Of a DNA stretch of 64,000 nucleotides, positions 46,612 to 55,398 are shown one piece after another. Position numbers and translations under genes: made by a program. The DNA lies in assembly GCF_010091925.1 (NCBI RefSeq), contig NZ_WVID01000018.1:1-64000 (forward strand). The letters run 5' to 3'. A model generated the notes under the pieces. That model was not told where the DNA came from, ran no database searches, and saw only the letters and a list, made by a program, of their open reading frames with translations. Each line of letters opens with the position of its first letter. The first letter of the stretch is position 1. This DNA is from Nostoc sp. B(2019). Lineage in GTDB: Bacteria; Cyanobacteriota; Cyanobacteriia; Cyanobacteriales; Nostocaceae.

Positions 46612-47211
46612 TTAAACTTTAGCTAGAGTTACCATCTCTAATTGATCCTGATATTTCCCTTGACGAGCTTCGTAACTAATAGCGCAGGGTTCCCCTTCTA
46701 AAAATAGCAATTGCACCACGCCTTCATTAGCGTAAATACGACAGTCTGCACTAGAAGAATTAGAAAACTCTAGAGTTAAATGACCCCGCCATGCAGCCTC
46801 GGCAGGAGTTAAGTTAGCAATTATACCACAGCGTGCGTAAGTACTTTTGCCGATGCAAATCACTGTAATATTGTCTGGAACTTCTAACTTTTCTAGGGCA
46901 ACTCCAAGGCCATAAGAGTGAGCAGGTAAGATAAAGTAACTACCACTAACATCTGTATGGAGTGCTGTTGGTTCTAAATTTTGAGGATTAAAGTTTTTAG
47001 GATCAACTACAGTTCCAGGAATGTGGCGAAAGATGCGGAACTCAGCCGGGGAAAGGCGTATATCGTAGCCATAAGAAGATAAACCGTAGCTGATTACAGG
47101 TTGAACTTCTACAGATGTCTTTGATTGTACTTTTCGGATTAAACTAGGCTCAAATGGCAAAATCATACCTTTTTGAGCCATTTGAGTAATCCAGATATCA
47201 TTTTTAATCAC
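46612..47211 (-). CDS. dcd: dCTP deaminase
   Basis: A 199-residue enzyme that converts dCTP to dUTP, leading to dUMP for thymidylate synthesis. The family blocks SYGYDIRLSPAEF (about residues 45-57), CIGKSTYARCGI (about 119-130, Arg/Ser catalytic region), and LTPAEAAWRGHLTLEFSN with the catalytic Glu (about 134-151) are present. The start is GTG 47211. It overlaps no neighbour and is on the strand opposite thyX. Confidence 0.92.
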   Translation of the reverse strand: MIKNDIWITQMAQKGMILPFEPSLIRKVQSKTSVEVQPVISYGLSSYGYDIRLSPAEFRIFRHIPGTVVDPKNFNPQNLEPTALHTDVSGSYFILPAHSYGLGVALEKLEVPDNITVICIGKSTYARCGIIANLTPAEAAWRGHLTLEFSNSSSADCRIYANEGVVQLLFLEGEPCAISYEARQGKYQDQLEMVTLAKV

Positions 47212-47266
47212 AATTTTATAGATAATTCAAACCGAATTACTAGGATATCGTGAAGTGGCGCATTTT

Positions 47267-47803
47267 TCACGGGCGATGACTGCGGCGGATCTCTGTAATT
47301 TGATCTGCTACATCGAGGAGGGATTTCGGCATTTCGGGCCCTGTGAGAATAATATCAACATGAGGAGGGCGTTTTGCTAGAAATGCTAAAACTTCTGTTT
47401 CGGGAATTAAACCAAAGTTAATTGCCAAACTTAGCTCATCTAAAACTACTAGAGAATACTTACTCTCACACACGACTTGTTGTGTATATTGCCACAGTTT
47501 TTGTAAAGCTTGGTTCTCAGACTCGTCTAAGTGTGGTGTATCAATACAACGAGGCAAATCGCAGCGAATCCAGTCTAAATTTTGTCCTAGTTGTATGGGT
47601 CGCTCCTGTCCTTGGCGAATGCCCCCTTTGAGGAATTGTACTATTAACACTGGTGTGCCTTGACCGGCAATTCTCAGTGATTGAGCCATAACACTCGTAA
47701 AAAAGTTACGGTGAGAGCTAGTGAAAACTTGTACTAACCCTTCAATTGGATATGGTGAAGTAAGGGTCGAATTTATACTTTTGGTTTCTAGCTGAGCAAC
47801 CAT
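47267..47803 (-). CDS. CobO/BtuR-like protein without a Walker A motif
   Basis: A 178-residue homologue of the corrinoid adenosyltransferase CobO/BtuR. The core VLIVQFLKGG (about residues 52-61), VLDELSLAINFGLI (about 120-133) and VDIILTGPEMPKSLLDVADQITEI fit the family. The N-terminal P-loop, GNGKGKTTA-like in family members, is here FTSSHRNFFTS (about 27-37), so Gly, Lys and Thr needed for ATP are missing. It may have a new role, or work with a partner; not a frameshift, since the reading frame is intact. Confidence 0.75.
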   Translation of the reverse strand: MVAQLETKSINSTLTSPYPIEGLVQVFTSSHRNFFTSVMAQSLRIAGQGTPVLIVQFLKGGIRQGQERPIQLGQNLDWIRCDLPRCIDTPHLDESENQALQKLWQYTQQVVCESKYSLVVLDELSLAINFGLIPETEVLAFLAKRPPHVDIILTGPEMPKSLLDVADQITEIRRSHRP

Positions 47804-48144
47804 AGGATTAAGTTTAAAAAGTTACGACAAATTCAAAAGCTTTTGCTGAGAGCAGTTGTTACAAATCTGCCTGTATAATCAGTCTGTTTTTTACAAACAT
47901 AGTCTCTTAAGCAAATTGCCTTCTTAGTCAAACACTACATTTGTACTAAAGTCAAGAGCTATTTCGATTTACTGTATCGTAATTTTGCTAAGAATAATCG
48001 TAAAAATTAGAACATCGAAACGGTAGTTATAGTTAAATGAAAAGTAGAAATTAAGGGCTAAAAACCATCAGATGTTAGATTTATCAGCTATTTGGGTAAA
48101 ACAGAGTTGGTAAGTAATAAATTTGACACGATGAGGAGTGAATT
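47804..48144. other. Intergenic region, no gene seen
   Basis: A 341-bp AT-rich divergent region that should contain the promoters of the CobO-like and adenylate-kinase-like genes. Nothing else is recognised. Confidence 0.4.
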
Positions 48145-48702
48145 GTGGTGAGATTGGTGATTCTGGGAGGTTCAGGATCGGGAAAAAGCACTCAAGCACA
48201 AAGGCTTTGCAGATACTTTGATATTCCTCAGATTTCCACAGGTGAGATTTTACGGGAAGCGATCGCTAACCTGAGCCAATTAGGTCATCACGCACGGATA
48301 CACTTGGAAAAAGGGGAGCTAGCCCCGGACGAAATGATGATTGAATTGCTCCGAAGTCGTTTTAAACAACCAGATATTAATTGTGGTTGGGTATTAGAAG
48401 GCTATCCCCGTACTGCCTTCCAAGCTGAGGAATTGGATTTTTGGTTGGATAATTTAGGGCAAAAGCTAGACTGGGCAATTTATCTACAAGTACCAGAGGC
48501 AGTTATGGTTAGTCGCTCCTTGGGGCGTTCTTTGCCAGATGACCAACCTGAAATTGTGCAGCGCCGTATAGAAATATTCTACGATCGCACCATTCCCATT
48601 TTGGAATATTACGACCGTTGCCGCCGTCTATTGACTGTCAATGGCGATCAGTTACCAGAGATGGTACAACAGAACATTCTAACTCTGCTCTCAATTCCTT
48701 AG
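48145..48702 (+). CDS. Adenylate kinase family nucleoside monophosphate kinase
   Basis: A 185-residue kinase with P-loop GGSGSGKST (about residues 7-15), NMP-binding STGEILREAI (about 32-41) and YPRTAFQAEELD (about 87-98). The LID is short (SLGRSLPDDQPEIVQRRIEIFYDR). It resembles Adk but differs from the canonical copy usually found in the ribosomal-protein operon, so it may be a second paralogue; I do not assign a symbol. The start is GTG (GTGGTG at 48145). Confidence 0.83.
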   Translation: MVRLVILGGSGSGKSTQAQRLCRYFDIPQISTGEILREAIANLSQLGHHARIHLEKGELAPDEMMIELLRSRFKQPDINCGWVLEGYPRTAFQAEELDFWLDNLGQKLDWAIYLQVPEAVMVSRSLGRSLPDDQPEIVQRRIEIFYDRTIPILEYYDRCRRLLTVNGDQLPEMVQQNILTLLSIP

Positions 48703-48858
48703 AAAAAGATATCTCTTTTGTGATATGAACCCTTGGGCTTCCTGCCTAATTCATACTTTATACTTAATCTTTTAACTGGATGCTGACTTTACGATACAGT
48801 ACTCAGATGATTTACAACACTAAGGTAATCTTAAGGTATTCTATTTGAGGCAACTCCA

Positions 48859-49602
48859 ATGGCTTGGCAGCGTCCAGACGGTCGTCTTCCCTACGAACTC
48901 CGTCCAATTAGCTTTTACCCTAGTTTTACTCGCTTTGCTCCCGGTTCCGTTCTGATAAAATGCGGGGACACTCAGGTACTTTGTACCGTTAGCGTTACTC
49001 AAGGAGTTCCCAAGTTTCTTGAAGGAAGTGGTAAAGGCTGGCTAACTGCGGAGTATCGAATGCTACCTTCAGCTACACAAAAACGGCAAGAAAGGGAGCT
49101 ATTGAAATTATCTGGACGGACGCAAGAAATTCAACGCTTAATTGGACGCAGCTTAAGAGCAGCAGTGGATTTTGAGGCGCTAGGAGAACGCACGCTGACT
49201 GTGGATGCTGATGTATTGCAAGCAGACGCCGGAACTAGAACAACAGCGATTACAGGCTCTTTTGTGGCGTTAGCTCATGCGGTTTCTCAATTGTTACAGC
49301 AGGGGGTGTTAGAGCGATCGCCCTTATCCGGGCAGGTGGCAGCGGTGTCTGTAGGATTATTACAGGGAGAGCCATTTTTAGATCTGAATTATACCGAAGA
49401 TGTATCTGCAACAGTAGATTTCAACGTGGTGATGAATCAACACTTGGAAATTATTGAAGTCCAAGGAACGGCTGAGGAAGGTAGCTTTAGCCGCGCTCAG
49501 TTGAATCAACTACTAGATTTCGCTCAAAAAGGAATTCAACAATTGTTAATTGCCCAACGCCAAGCGATCGCTGATTGGGAAACGCTATTTATAGGGGATT
49601 GA
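48859..49602 (+). CDS. rph: Ribonuclease PH
   Basis: A 247-residue phosphorolytic exoribonuclease that trims tRNA 3' ends. Family blocks are [15 protein letters not shown] (N-terminus), [32 protein letters not shown] (phosphate-binding Arg), [25 protein letters not shown] and [18 protein letters not shown] with catalytic Asp. The C-terminal helix ends normally. It lies 85 bp before pgl on the same strand. Confidence 0.95.
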   Translation: MAWQRPDGRLPYELRPISFYPSFTRFAPGSVLIKCGDTQVLCTVSVTQGVPKFLEGSGKGWLTAEYRMLPSATQKRQERELLKLSGRTQEIQRLIGRSLRAAVDFEALGERTLTVDADVLQADAGTRTTAITGSFVALAHAVSQLLQQGVLERSPLSGQVAAVSVGLLQGEPFLDLNYTEDVSATVDFNVVMNQHLEIIEVQGTAEEGSFSRAQLNQLLDFAQKGIQQLLIAQRQAIADWETLFIGD

Positions 49603-49687
49603 TGTTAAAAGTTTCAAAAGTTAAAAAGGGGAATTGTAATAAGTTAGGTATTGTATTGCTGGAAGTCGGCAATATGATCATCAAGCC

Positions 49688-50410
49688 ATGAATAAAACAG
49701 TTGAAATTTTACCCGATCAATCAGCACTAGTTGCACGAGCGTTGGCATTGATCCTCTCAGAGTTAGAAACTGCCATTGAGCAACGGGGGCGATTTACAAT
49801 AGCCTTATCTGGCGGCAGTACACCCAAGCCTTTGTATGAAGCGATCGCTACTCAAAAACTGCCTTGGGATAAAATTCATGTGTTTTGGGGGGATGAGCGT
49901 TTTGTCCCACCAGATCATCCTGATAGCAATGAACTAATGTCGCGTCGTGCATGGCTAGATCGCGTTGATATGCCAGCAGCCAACATTCACGCCGTACCGA
50001 CTTTGGAAGCCGAACCAGGGCTAGCAGCGGCTAAGTATGAACAACATCTACAAGAATTTTTTAAGTCTTCACCCGGAGAGTTTCCTTCCTTGGATGTAAT
50101 ATTACTAGGAATGGGTGATGATGCACATACCGCATCTCTGTTTCCTCACACAGAGGCTCTCAAAGTAGGCGATCGCCTCATTACTGTGGGTAACAAAGAC
50201 GGAAACCCTCGCATAACCTTCACTTACCCCTTCATCAACTCTGCTCACAGCGTGATTTTTCTGGTTGCTGGTGCTAATAAACGACCAGCTTTGGCTCAAG
50301 TCTTTGCACCCGTAGCTGACGATTTCACTTACCCATCTCGTTTGATTCAGCCTCAAGGAAAACTTTGCTGGTTGCTGGATGCAGCAGCCGGCTTGGAACT
50401 CCAATCTTAA
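49688..50410 (+). CDS. pgl: 6-phosphogluconolactonase
   Basis: A 240-residue enzyme of the oxidative pentose phosphate pathway. The N-terminal FTIALSGGSTPKPLYEAI (about residues 37-54), IHVFWGDERFVPPDHPDSNELM (about 62-83) and LLGMGDDAHTASLFPHTEAL (about 139-158) are typical of NagB/Pgl and carry catalytic Asp/His. This pathway is the main source of NADPH in heterocysts and in the dark. It follows rph. Confidence 0.94.
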   Translation: MNKTVEILPDQSALVARALALILSELETAIEQRGRFTIALSGGSTPKPLYEAIATQKLPWDKIHVFWGDERFVPPDHPDSNELMSRRAWLDRVDMPAANIHAVPTLEAEPGLAAAKYEQHLQEFFKSSPGEFPSLDVILLGMGDDAHTASLFPHTEALKVGDRLITVGNKDGNPRITFTYPFINSAHSVIFLVAGANKRPALAQVFAPVADDFTYPSRLIQPQGKLCWLLDAAAGLELQS

Positions 50411-50559
50411 ATTTCCGATCAGGAGTAATTGTTAGAATCTAAAGCTAGGATTGCTCCTCTGCCGAACTTCCGATGCCGTCAAAGTGTCCGTAGCGTCTAC
50501 GAGTTATCTCTACTTGCCAGTAATAATTGTACGATGATCTTGAACAAAGGCTAATATCG

Positions 50560-51438
50560 ATGATCGTCTGCCCTAATTGCAATCATCCCAACCCTGATGG
50601 CGCTGTCCAGTGTGAAGCTTGCTATACGCCGTTACCAGCGACTACTAACTGCCCCAGTTGTGGGGCAACTGTGCAGGCAGATGCCGCTTTCTGCGGTCAG
50701 TGTGGCTATAATTTGCACTCAGCCCCCGCTGCACATGCAACAGCAGTAACACCAACAGTGGCTCCCGACATCCCCGTGGAAGTACCGCCATTAGTTATCC
50801 CCGATCCACTTTTAGAACCTTTACAACCAGATTCCTTAGAAATCAGCAGTACCAACTCTCATCCCCCTATTGCCTCATCTTTACCACCAACAGCAGTAGC
50901 AGCTCAACCACAGGCAATAGCTACAGAAAGCACCCCAACGCCACCGCCAAGCGTCCCTGATCAACCCGTATTTGAGCAAGAAATCCCGACTCCACCACCC
51001 CTGGAACCAGTAAGCGCTCAACCAACGCCACTCCCTGAACCCGTTTCAGCCCCGCAATCGCCTATGCCAGCAGCATCAAATGTAACTGCTGCCAGAACTC
51101 AATTGCAGCAGGTGACAGCGCGGTTGTTCCACGTCCAAAGCGACCAAGAAATTGAATTACCGCAAAATCTGACTGTCATTCATATCGGCAAGCCTAATGA
51201 CCGTATTCCCCCAGATATAGATGTGTCAGGATTTCCCAATTCGGAAATTGTCTCACGGATTCATGCAGATATTCGCCTTGAGGCAGGCGCTCACTACATA
51301 GAAGATGTAGGCAGTTCCAATGGCACTTATATTAACAATTTGCCGCTATCATCGGGGAATCGACATCGCTTGCGAGCAGGCGATCGCATCAGCCTGGGTA
51401 AGGGAGACATGGTAACGTTCATTTTTCAACTGTCTTAG
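50560..51438 (+). CDS. Double zinc-ribbon and FHA-domain protein
   Basis: A 292-residue protein. Two zinc ribbons are at the N-terminus (CPNCNHPNPDGAVQCEAC and CPSCGATVQADAAFCGQCG), then a Pro/Ala/Thr-rich linker of about 130 residues, then a C-terminal FHA domain (about 195-290; EIVSRIHADIRLE and EDVGSSNGTYINNLPL) which binds phosphothreonine peptides. ATG 50560 is chosen; an upstream in-frame TTG at 50527 adds 11 residues. It suggests Ser/Thr kinase signalling; no kinase is adjacent. Confidence 0.88.
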   Translation: MIVCPNCNHPNPDGAVQCEACYTPLPATTNCPSCGATVQADAAFCGQCGYNLHSAPAAHATAVTPTVAPDIPVEVPPLVIPDPLLEPLQPDSLEISSTNSHPPIASSLPPTAVAAQPQAIATESTPTPPPSVPDQPVFEQEIPTPPPLEPVSAQPTPLPEPVSAPQSPMPAASNVTAARTQLQQVTARLFHVQSDQEIELPQNLTVIHIGKPNDRIPPDIDVSGFPNSEIVSRIHADIRLEAGAHYIEDVGSSNGTYINNLPLSSGNRHRLRAGDRISLGKGDMVTFIFQLS

Positions 51439-51630
51439 CTGATTCTTAATCAGAGCATCACAAAGGCGGCGGATAACTATAGTCGTTATATGTAGCGTCT
51501 TAGTTTACCACCGTCTCTTTGAGGTGCAAATTGCTGTATTATCCAGCAACTCCAGCATTTTATTATTTACATTAGGATGGATAAAAGTACACTCCGGTAA
51601 TTGAGATAATTACGTTCAGGAAAGTGATCC

Positions 51631-52374
51631 ATGAGGAAATCAGGCAAAGATTTTGAAACCTTGCTCAACAAAGAAGCCCCGCCAGTTGTTGAACGCATGG
51701 GGCTAACTTGGCTGATTGGTGCGGCGATCGCTACTACCTTGCTGTGGCAAGTTCCAGGAGGCGATTATATTTTATACCCATTTACAATCCTGGCGACTTG
51801 GTTTCACGAAATGGGTCACGGCTTGATGGCTCTGCTATTAGGAGGACAGTTTCAGAAATTAGAAATTTTTAGTAATGGTTCTGGTGTCGCAACTTATGGA
51901 CTCCGGTCGTCATTGGGGCCCATTGGCCCGGCTTTGGTTGCAGCAGCAGGCCCAATGGGCCCGCCTCTTGCCGGTGCGGCTTTGATTTTGGCTTCTCGCA
52001 GTTTTAAAGTAGCTTCCCTGAGTTTGAAAATTTTAGGCAGCTTTTTGCTGTTTTCAACATTAATTTGGGTGCGTTCTTTGTTTGGATTGGTAGCAATTCC
52101 CTTGCTAGGTTTCATTATCCTAGGTATTGCTTTGAAAGCTCCTCGCTGGGCACAGGGTTTTGCCATTCAATTTTTAGGTGTACAAGCTTGTGTGAGTACG
52201 TATCATCAACTTGATTATCTATTTAGCTATAGTGCTGGTTATCTAGGACTTTCGGATACAGCACAAATGCAGCGGTATTTAATTTTACCTTATTGGTTTT
52301 GGGGTGGGTTGATGGCGATCGCGTCTCTGGTGATTTTAATCCAAAGTCTCCGCGTTGCCTATCGTTACAAGTAA
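51631..52374 (+). CDS. M50 family metallopeptidase (site-2 protease-like)
   Basis: A 247-residue membrane protein with the zinc motif HEMGH (about residues 54-58) inside TWFHEMGHGLMALLLGGQF, and several hydrophobic segments after it. This is the compact DUF/M50 class related to site-2 proteases, though the second metal ligand (usually in LDG or NPDG) is not obvious; GAALI/GPMGPPLAG lies in that area. It follows the FHA gene on the same strand with a gap of about 190 bp. Confidence 0.78.
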   Translation: MRKSGKDFETLLNKEAPPVVERMGLTWLIGAAIATTLLWQVPGGDYILYPFTILATWFHEMGHGLMALLLGGQFQKLEIFSNGSGVATYGLRSSLGPIGPALVAAAGPMGPPLAGAALILASRSFKVASLSLKILGSFLLFSTLIWVRSLFGLVAIPLLGFIILGIALKAPRWAQGFAIQFLGVQACVSTYHQLDYLFSYSAGYLGLSDTAQMQRYLILPYWFWGGLMAIASLVILIQSLRVAYRYK

Positions 52375-52610
52375 GTAAATGTAAAAGAGAAAGGGGGAAA
52401 GAGATAAGTAGATGCTACCTTTAAAAGTTTGTTTTCTGGTTTCTGAAGTTCTAATTTAATGCCTGAAGAAAACAAAAAAGACTGGTGTAACTTGCTCATA
52501 ATCTAATTTATTTGAGCCAGTTATATGAGTCTTATCCTACCCCCCCACTAATTGTAAAATTGGAAACTAGAGAATTACAAAGTTTGTGGATTTCGCCGTT
52601 TTAGCCTGGA

Positions 52611-52832
52611 CTATAAACCACCATAGCCAACGCCTAAACCAGTACCATAGCCACCATAGCCACCTAAACCAGTGCCTAAACCACGACCATAGCCACCATA
52701 GCCAACGCCTAAACCAGTACCGTAACCACCATAGCCACCGCAGCTTGAGTATTTCTTACCTCCAGTTAAAAGCTGTTGTTCTTCTGTTGATAAATCCACA
52801 AGTAAATCCAATTCCATGGTTTTCTTTGGCAT
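52611..52832 (-). CDS. Gly/Tyr-rich peptide precursor with a double-glycine leader
   Basis: A 73-residue peptide. The leader ends at a double-Gly after residue 25 (LDLLVDLSTEEQQLLTGG), a pattern of bacteriocin-type signals cleaved by C39 peptidase transporters. The remaining 48 residues are nearly all Gly, Tyr, Leu, Thr, Arg and Val in repeats such as GYGGYGTGLGVGYGG, with one Cys (31). At DNA level a ~75-bp unit repeats (52627 and 52702). A ribosome-binding site AAGG precedes the ATG. No modification or transport gene is adjacent. Confidence 0.8.
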   Translation of the reverse strand: MPKKTMELDLLVDLSTEEQQLLTGGKKYSSCGGYGGYGTGLGVGYGGYGRGLGTGLGGYGGYGTGLGVGYGGL

Positions 52833-53191
52833 GATTATTTACCTTATATACTTACATAGGCATACACTACCTATGCTTTTATTTATAAAGAAATTTTTTA
52901 GTAATTAAATTCTTCTAAAGTAAGAAGTAAACAGGTAAAAGTCATAATGTTTAGTCGATGACAATTCTAAATTTAAACTTAAATTTATCAGGTTTTAAGT
53001 CCTTAGTATGCTTACTAATATTTAGTGTATGACATTCATTTAATCCCTAAAACCTTTCCCTGGTAGGATTTACAAGATATAGGGAAAGGGTTACAGGAAA
53101 AATATATAGCTGTTCATCTTTCCGAGATTTGTGCAATAAATCTAAGAACTAAATGCGATCGCAATTTTACCAAGTTCAAAACTTTATCACC
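52833..53191. other. Upstream region of the peptide gene and ldh 3' end
   Basis: A 359-bp region that carries the - strand promoter of the peptide gene and the 3' end of the D-lactate dehydrogenase transcript. A hairpin CCTTTCCC (53053-53060)/GGGAAAGG (53082-53089) may be the terminator of the dehydrogenase; no other gene is supported. Confidence 0.45.
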
Positions 53192-54256
53192 TTATCGCCC
53201 AACCGACTCTTTCGTTTTAGTTTGCAGTTGAGCGCGGACTTCATTCGGACAACAACGACCTTGTTCAACATCAGAAATATTAGCAAAAGTCGTTTCGGCA
53301 ATATTTTGCAGAGCTTCTTCTGTAAAGAAAGCTTGATGTCCGGTAATGAGTACATTAGGAAATGTTGTCAGGCGTTGGAAAACATCATCTTGGATGATTT
53401 CGCCAGATAAATCTTCAAAAAACAATTCCGATTCCTGTTCGTAAACATCTACACCGAGAGAGCCTATTTTGTGCGACTTCAGTCCTTCAATTACTGCTTG
53501 AGTATCAATCAGTGCGCCTCGGCTAGTATTAATTAACATAACCCTTGACTTCATCTGTTCTATAGTCTCGGCGTTAATCAAATGATGAGTTTCGGGAGTC
53601 AGGGGACAATGCAAAGAAATGATATCGGAGTTGGCAAATAGTTTAGGTAATTCGACATACTTTCCACCCAATGCCTCCAATTCTGAATTACGATACACGT
53701 CATAGGCGAGTATGTCACAGCCAAACCCCTTCATAATCTGTCCTAAAATCAGACCGATTTTTCCAGTACCGATAATCCCTACTGTGCGTCCATTTAGGTT
53801 AAATCCCAACAATCCTTCTAAAGAGAAATTGGCTTCTCGGACGCGGTTATAAGCACGATGAATTTTACGATTGAGGCTCAAAATCAATCCAACGGCATGT
53901 TCTGCCACTCCATAGGGTGAGTAAGCAGGGACACGCACAACAGTAATATTTAAGTCTGCTGCGGCTTGCAAGTCTACATTGTTAAACCCTGCACAGCGAA
54001 GGACAACCAGGCGAGTTCCCTGTGAGGCGAGAATCTCTAAAGTTGGAGCATCAACTTGGTCATGTACAAATACGCAAACTGCCGGAAATCCGGCGGCTAA
54101 GATAGCGGTATCTCTACTCAAACGCGGTTCAAAAAACACTAACTCATGAAGACACTGATTTGCGGAGGTGTCTTCCATTGAGAGTTGGGTGTGAGAATTT
54201 GCAGCTTCCAAAAACTGCCGATCATAGGCTTTTGTACTGAAAACTGCGACTTTCAT
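53192..54256 (-). CDS. D-lactate dehydrogenase / 2-hydroxyacid dehydrogenase
   Basis: A 354-residue D-isomer-specific dehydrogenase. The cofactor loop [20 protein letters not shown] (about residues 159-178) and the active-site positions are present: Arg in [10 protein letters not shown] (about 243-252), Glu in DVYEQES (about 275-281) and His in [14 protein letters not shown]. The N-terminus [15 protein letters not shown] is typical of fermentative D-lactate dehydrogenases (LdhA class). It would reduce pyruvate during dark anoxia. It is monocistronic. Confidence 0.88.
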   Translation of the reverse strand: MKVAVFSTKAYDRQFLEAANSHTQLSMEDTSANQCLHELVFFEPRLSRDTAILAAGFPAVCVFVHDQVDAPTLEILASQGTRLVVLRCAGFNNVDLQAAADLNITVVRVPAYSPYGVAEHAVGLILSLNRKIHRAYNRVREANFSLEGLLGFNLNGRTVGIIGTGKIGLILGQIMKGFGCDILAYDVYRNSELEALGGKYVELPKLFANSDIISLHCPLTPETHHLINAETIEQMKSRVMLINTSRGALIDTQAVIEGLKSHKIGSLGVDVYEQESELFFEDLSGEIIQDDVFQRLTTFPNVLITGHQAFFTEEALQNIAETTFANISDVEQGRCCPNEVRAQLQTKTKESVGR

Positions 54257-54480
54257 GCAAAACCTCAGGCTGTATGCTGCAAAATATTTTTCCAGTACAT
54301 GATAGCTTGAGAGTGAGAGGAGCGATCGCCCCTTTTATAACTACCAGCTATAGGCGTTAGCGTTTCTATGGCAATCCTACGCTACAGCAAAACTTTAGAA
54401 TTCAGTTATGGTGTAGACTTCAAACAGGATGGATTTTCTGAAATAACAGATGATTTAAAAACGAAAACGCATCCCAATTA

Positions 54481-54957
54481 TCACTGCTTGCTAGCTGGCG
54501 TTTCAGTGTCGAAATATTCACGCCAACGACTGATCAAACCATCTTTGAAATCAACAACAATAACGTCGTCAGCTTTGTTGCGGCGACCTGTAGCTTTATG
54601 AATGTCTTCATAATACCACTCGACTGCGGCTTGGTTCTTCTCAACGATAATTCGCTTGATGTCAATTTTCACATCTGAATACTGTTGAGCAAAATGGGTT
54701 ATTTCTTCTCGAATTCGTGCTCGTCCTTGCCATTTTTTGCCTGGCACAATAATTTCACCATCTGGTGTAAACATCTGTGCAAGGGCATCAGCATCTTGAG
54801 CAATCCAAGCTTCTTTAGCTTTGTTAATTAGTGTCAGAATATCTTCTTGATTCATATTATATTGATTTGCAAATGCATCTGTACTGAAAAAATCTGTTCT
54901 AAATAAAATTAGTATTAATATTACACCTTTAATTAAATTTTTCCTCCACTCTTTCAT
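54481..54957 (-). CDS. Exported NTF2-like (SgcJ/EcaC) protein
   Basis: A 158-residue protein. The N-terminal 30 residues have a basic start (MKEWRKNLIK) and a hydrophobic core (GVILILILF) ending near FANQ, a probable signal peptide or anchor. The rest is an NTF2-like fold typical of SgcJ/EcaC oxidoreductase-like proteins (AWIAQDADALAQMFTPDGEIIVPG, then VEWYYEDIH and VIVVDFKDGLISRWREYFD). Its substrate is unknown. Confidence 0.8.
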   Translation of the reverse strand: MKEWRKNLIKGVILILILFRTDFFSTDAFANQYNMNQEDILTLINKAKEAWIAQDADALAQMFTPDGEIIVPGKKWQGRARIREEITHFAQQYSDVKIDIKRIIVEKNQAAVEWYYEDIHKATGRRNKADDVIVVDFKDGLISRWREYFDTETPASKQ

Positions 54958-55397
54958 ACTCCTATTTCTAAATAATAAAAAAAATTAACTTATATTCTAA
55001 AGTAATCATAATAAATTAAATCCTACCCTTAGATAGGCAATAGTAATTAATATACCTATTTCCAAAGTTTGACAGCGATTCCTCCTCTAGAAGGACTAAT
55101 TACAAGTAAGCTGATTGCTATAATTATGACATGACAATCAGCACTGGATGGGTGTTATGCCGCTGTGGCCTATTGTCGTGTATCAAAGGAGAGCGATGTC
55201 AGATACGCGAACAGTGTATAGATTTGCCATGAAAGGTGTGGAGTTTTTATCGCTTCCTCCACTTTATTACCACCAAGGGAAGGCTAAACCCTTCATCAGA
55301 GCGGTCTGAGGTGGTAGGTTTCTGGTATTGGCTTCTTGCACATTAAGAGACAAGATATTTAGACAAGATTCCCAACTTTTTTAAAAAGTTGGGAATC
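54958..55397. other. Intergenic region with a possible 53-codon ORF
   Basis: A + strand ORF at 55148-55309 would encode 53 residues (MGVMPLWPIVVYQRRAM...). It resembles nothing I know, may be a fragment of an older mobile element, and I do not call it a gene. A terminator hairpin closes the region at its right end. Confidence 0.35.
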
Positions 55398-55398
55398 T
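55368..55398 (-). terminator. Terminator of the TPR gene
   Basis: GATTCCCAACTTTTT and its complement AAAAAGTTGGGAATC form a long stem directly at the 3' end of the - strand TPR gene, with T/A-rich flanks. Confidence 0.8.

Noticed and set aside
54368-54601. A + strand 77-residue ORF beginning MAILRYSKT
   Set aside because: Most of it lies antisense to the well-supported NTF2-like gene and its composition follows that gene's complementary strand; no RBS of note and no family.
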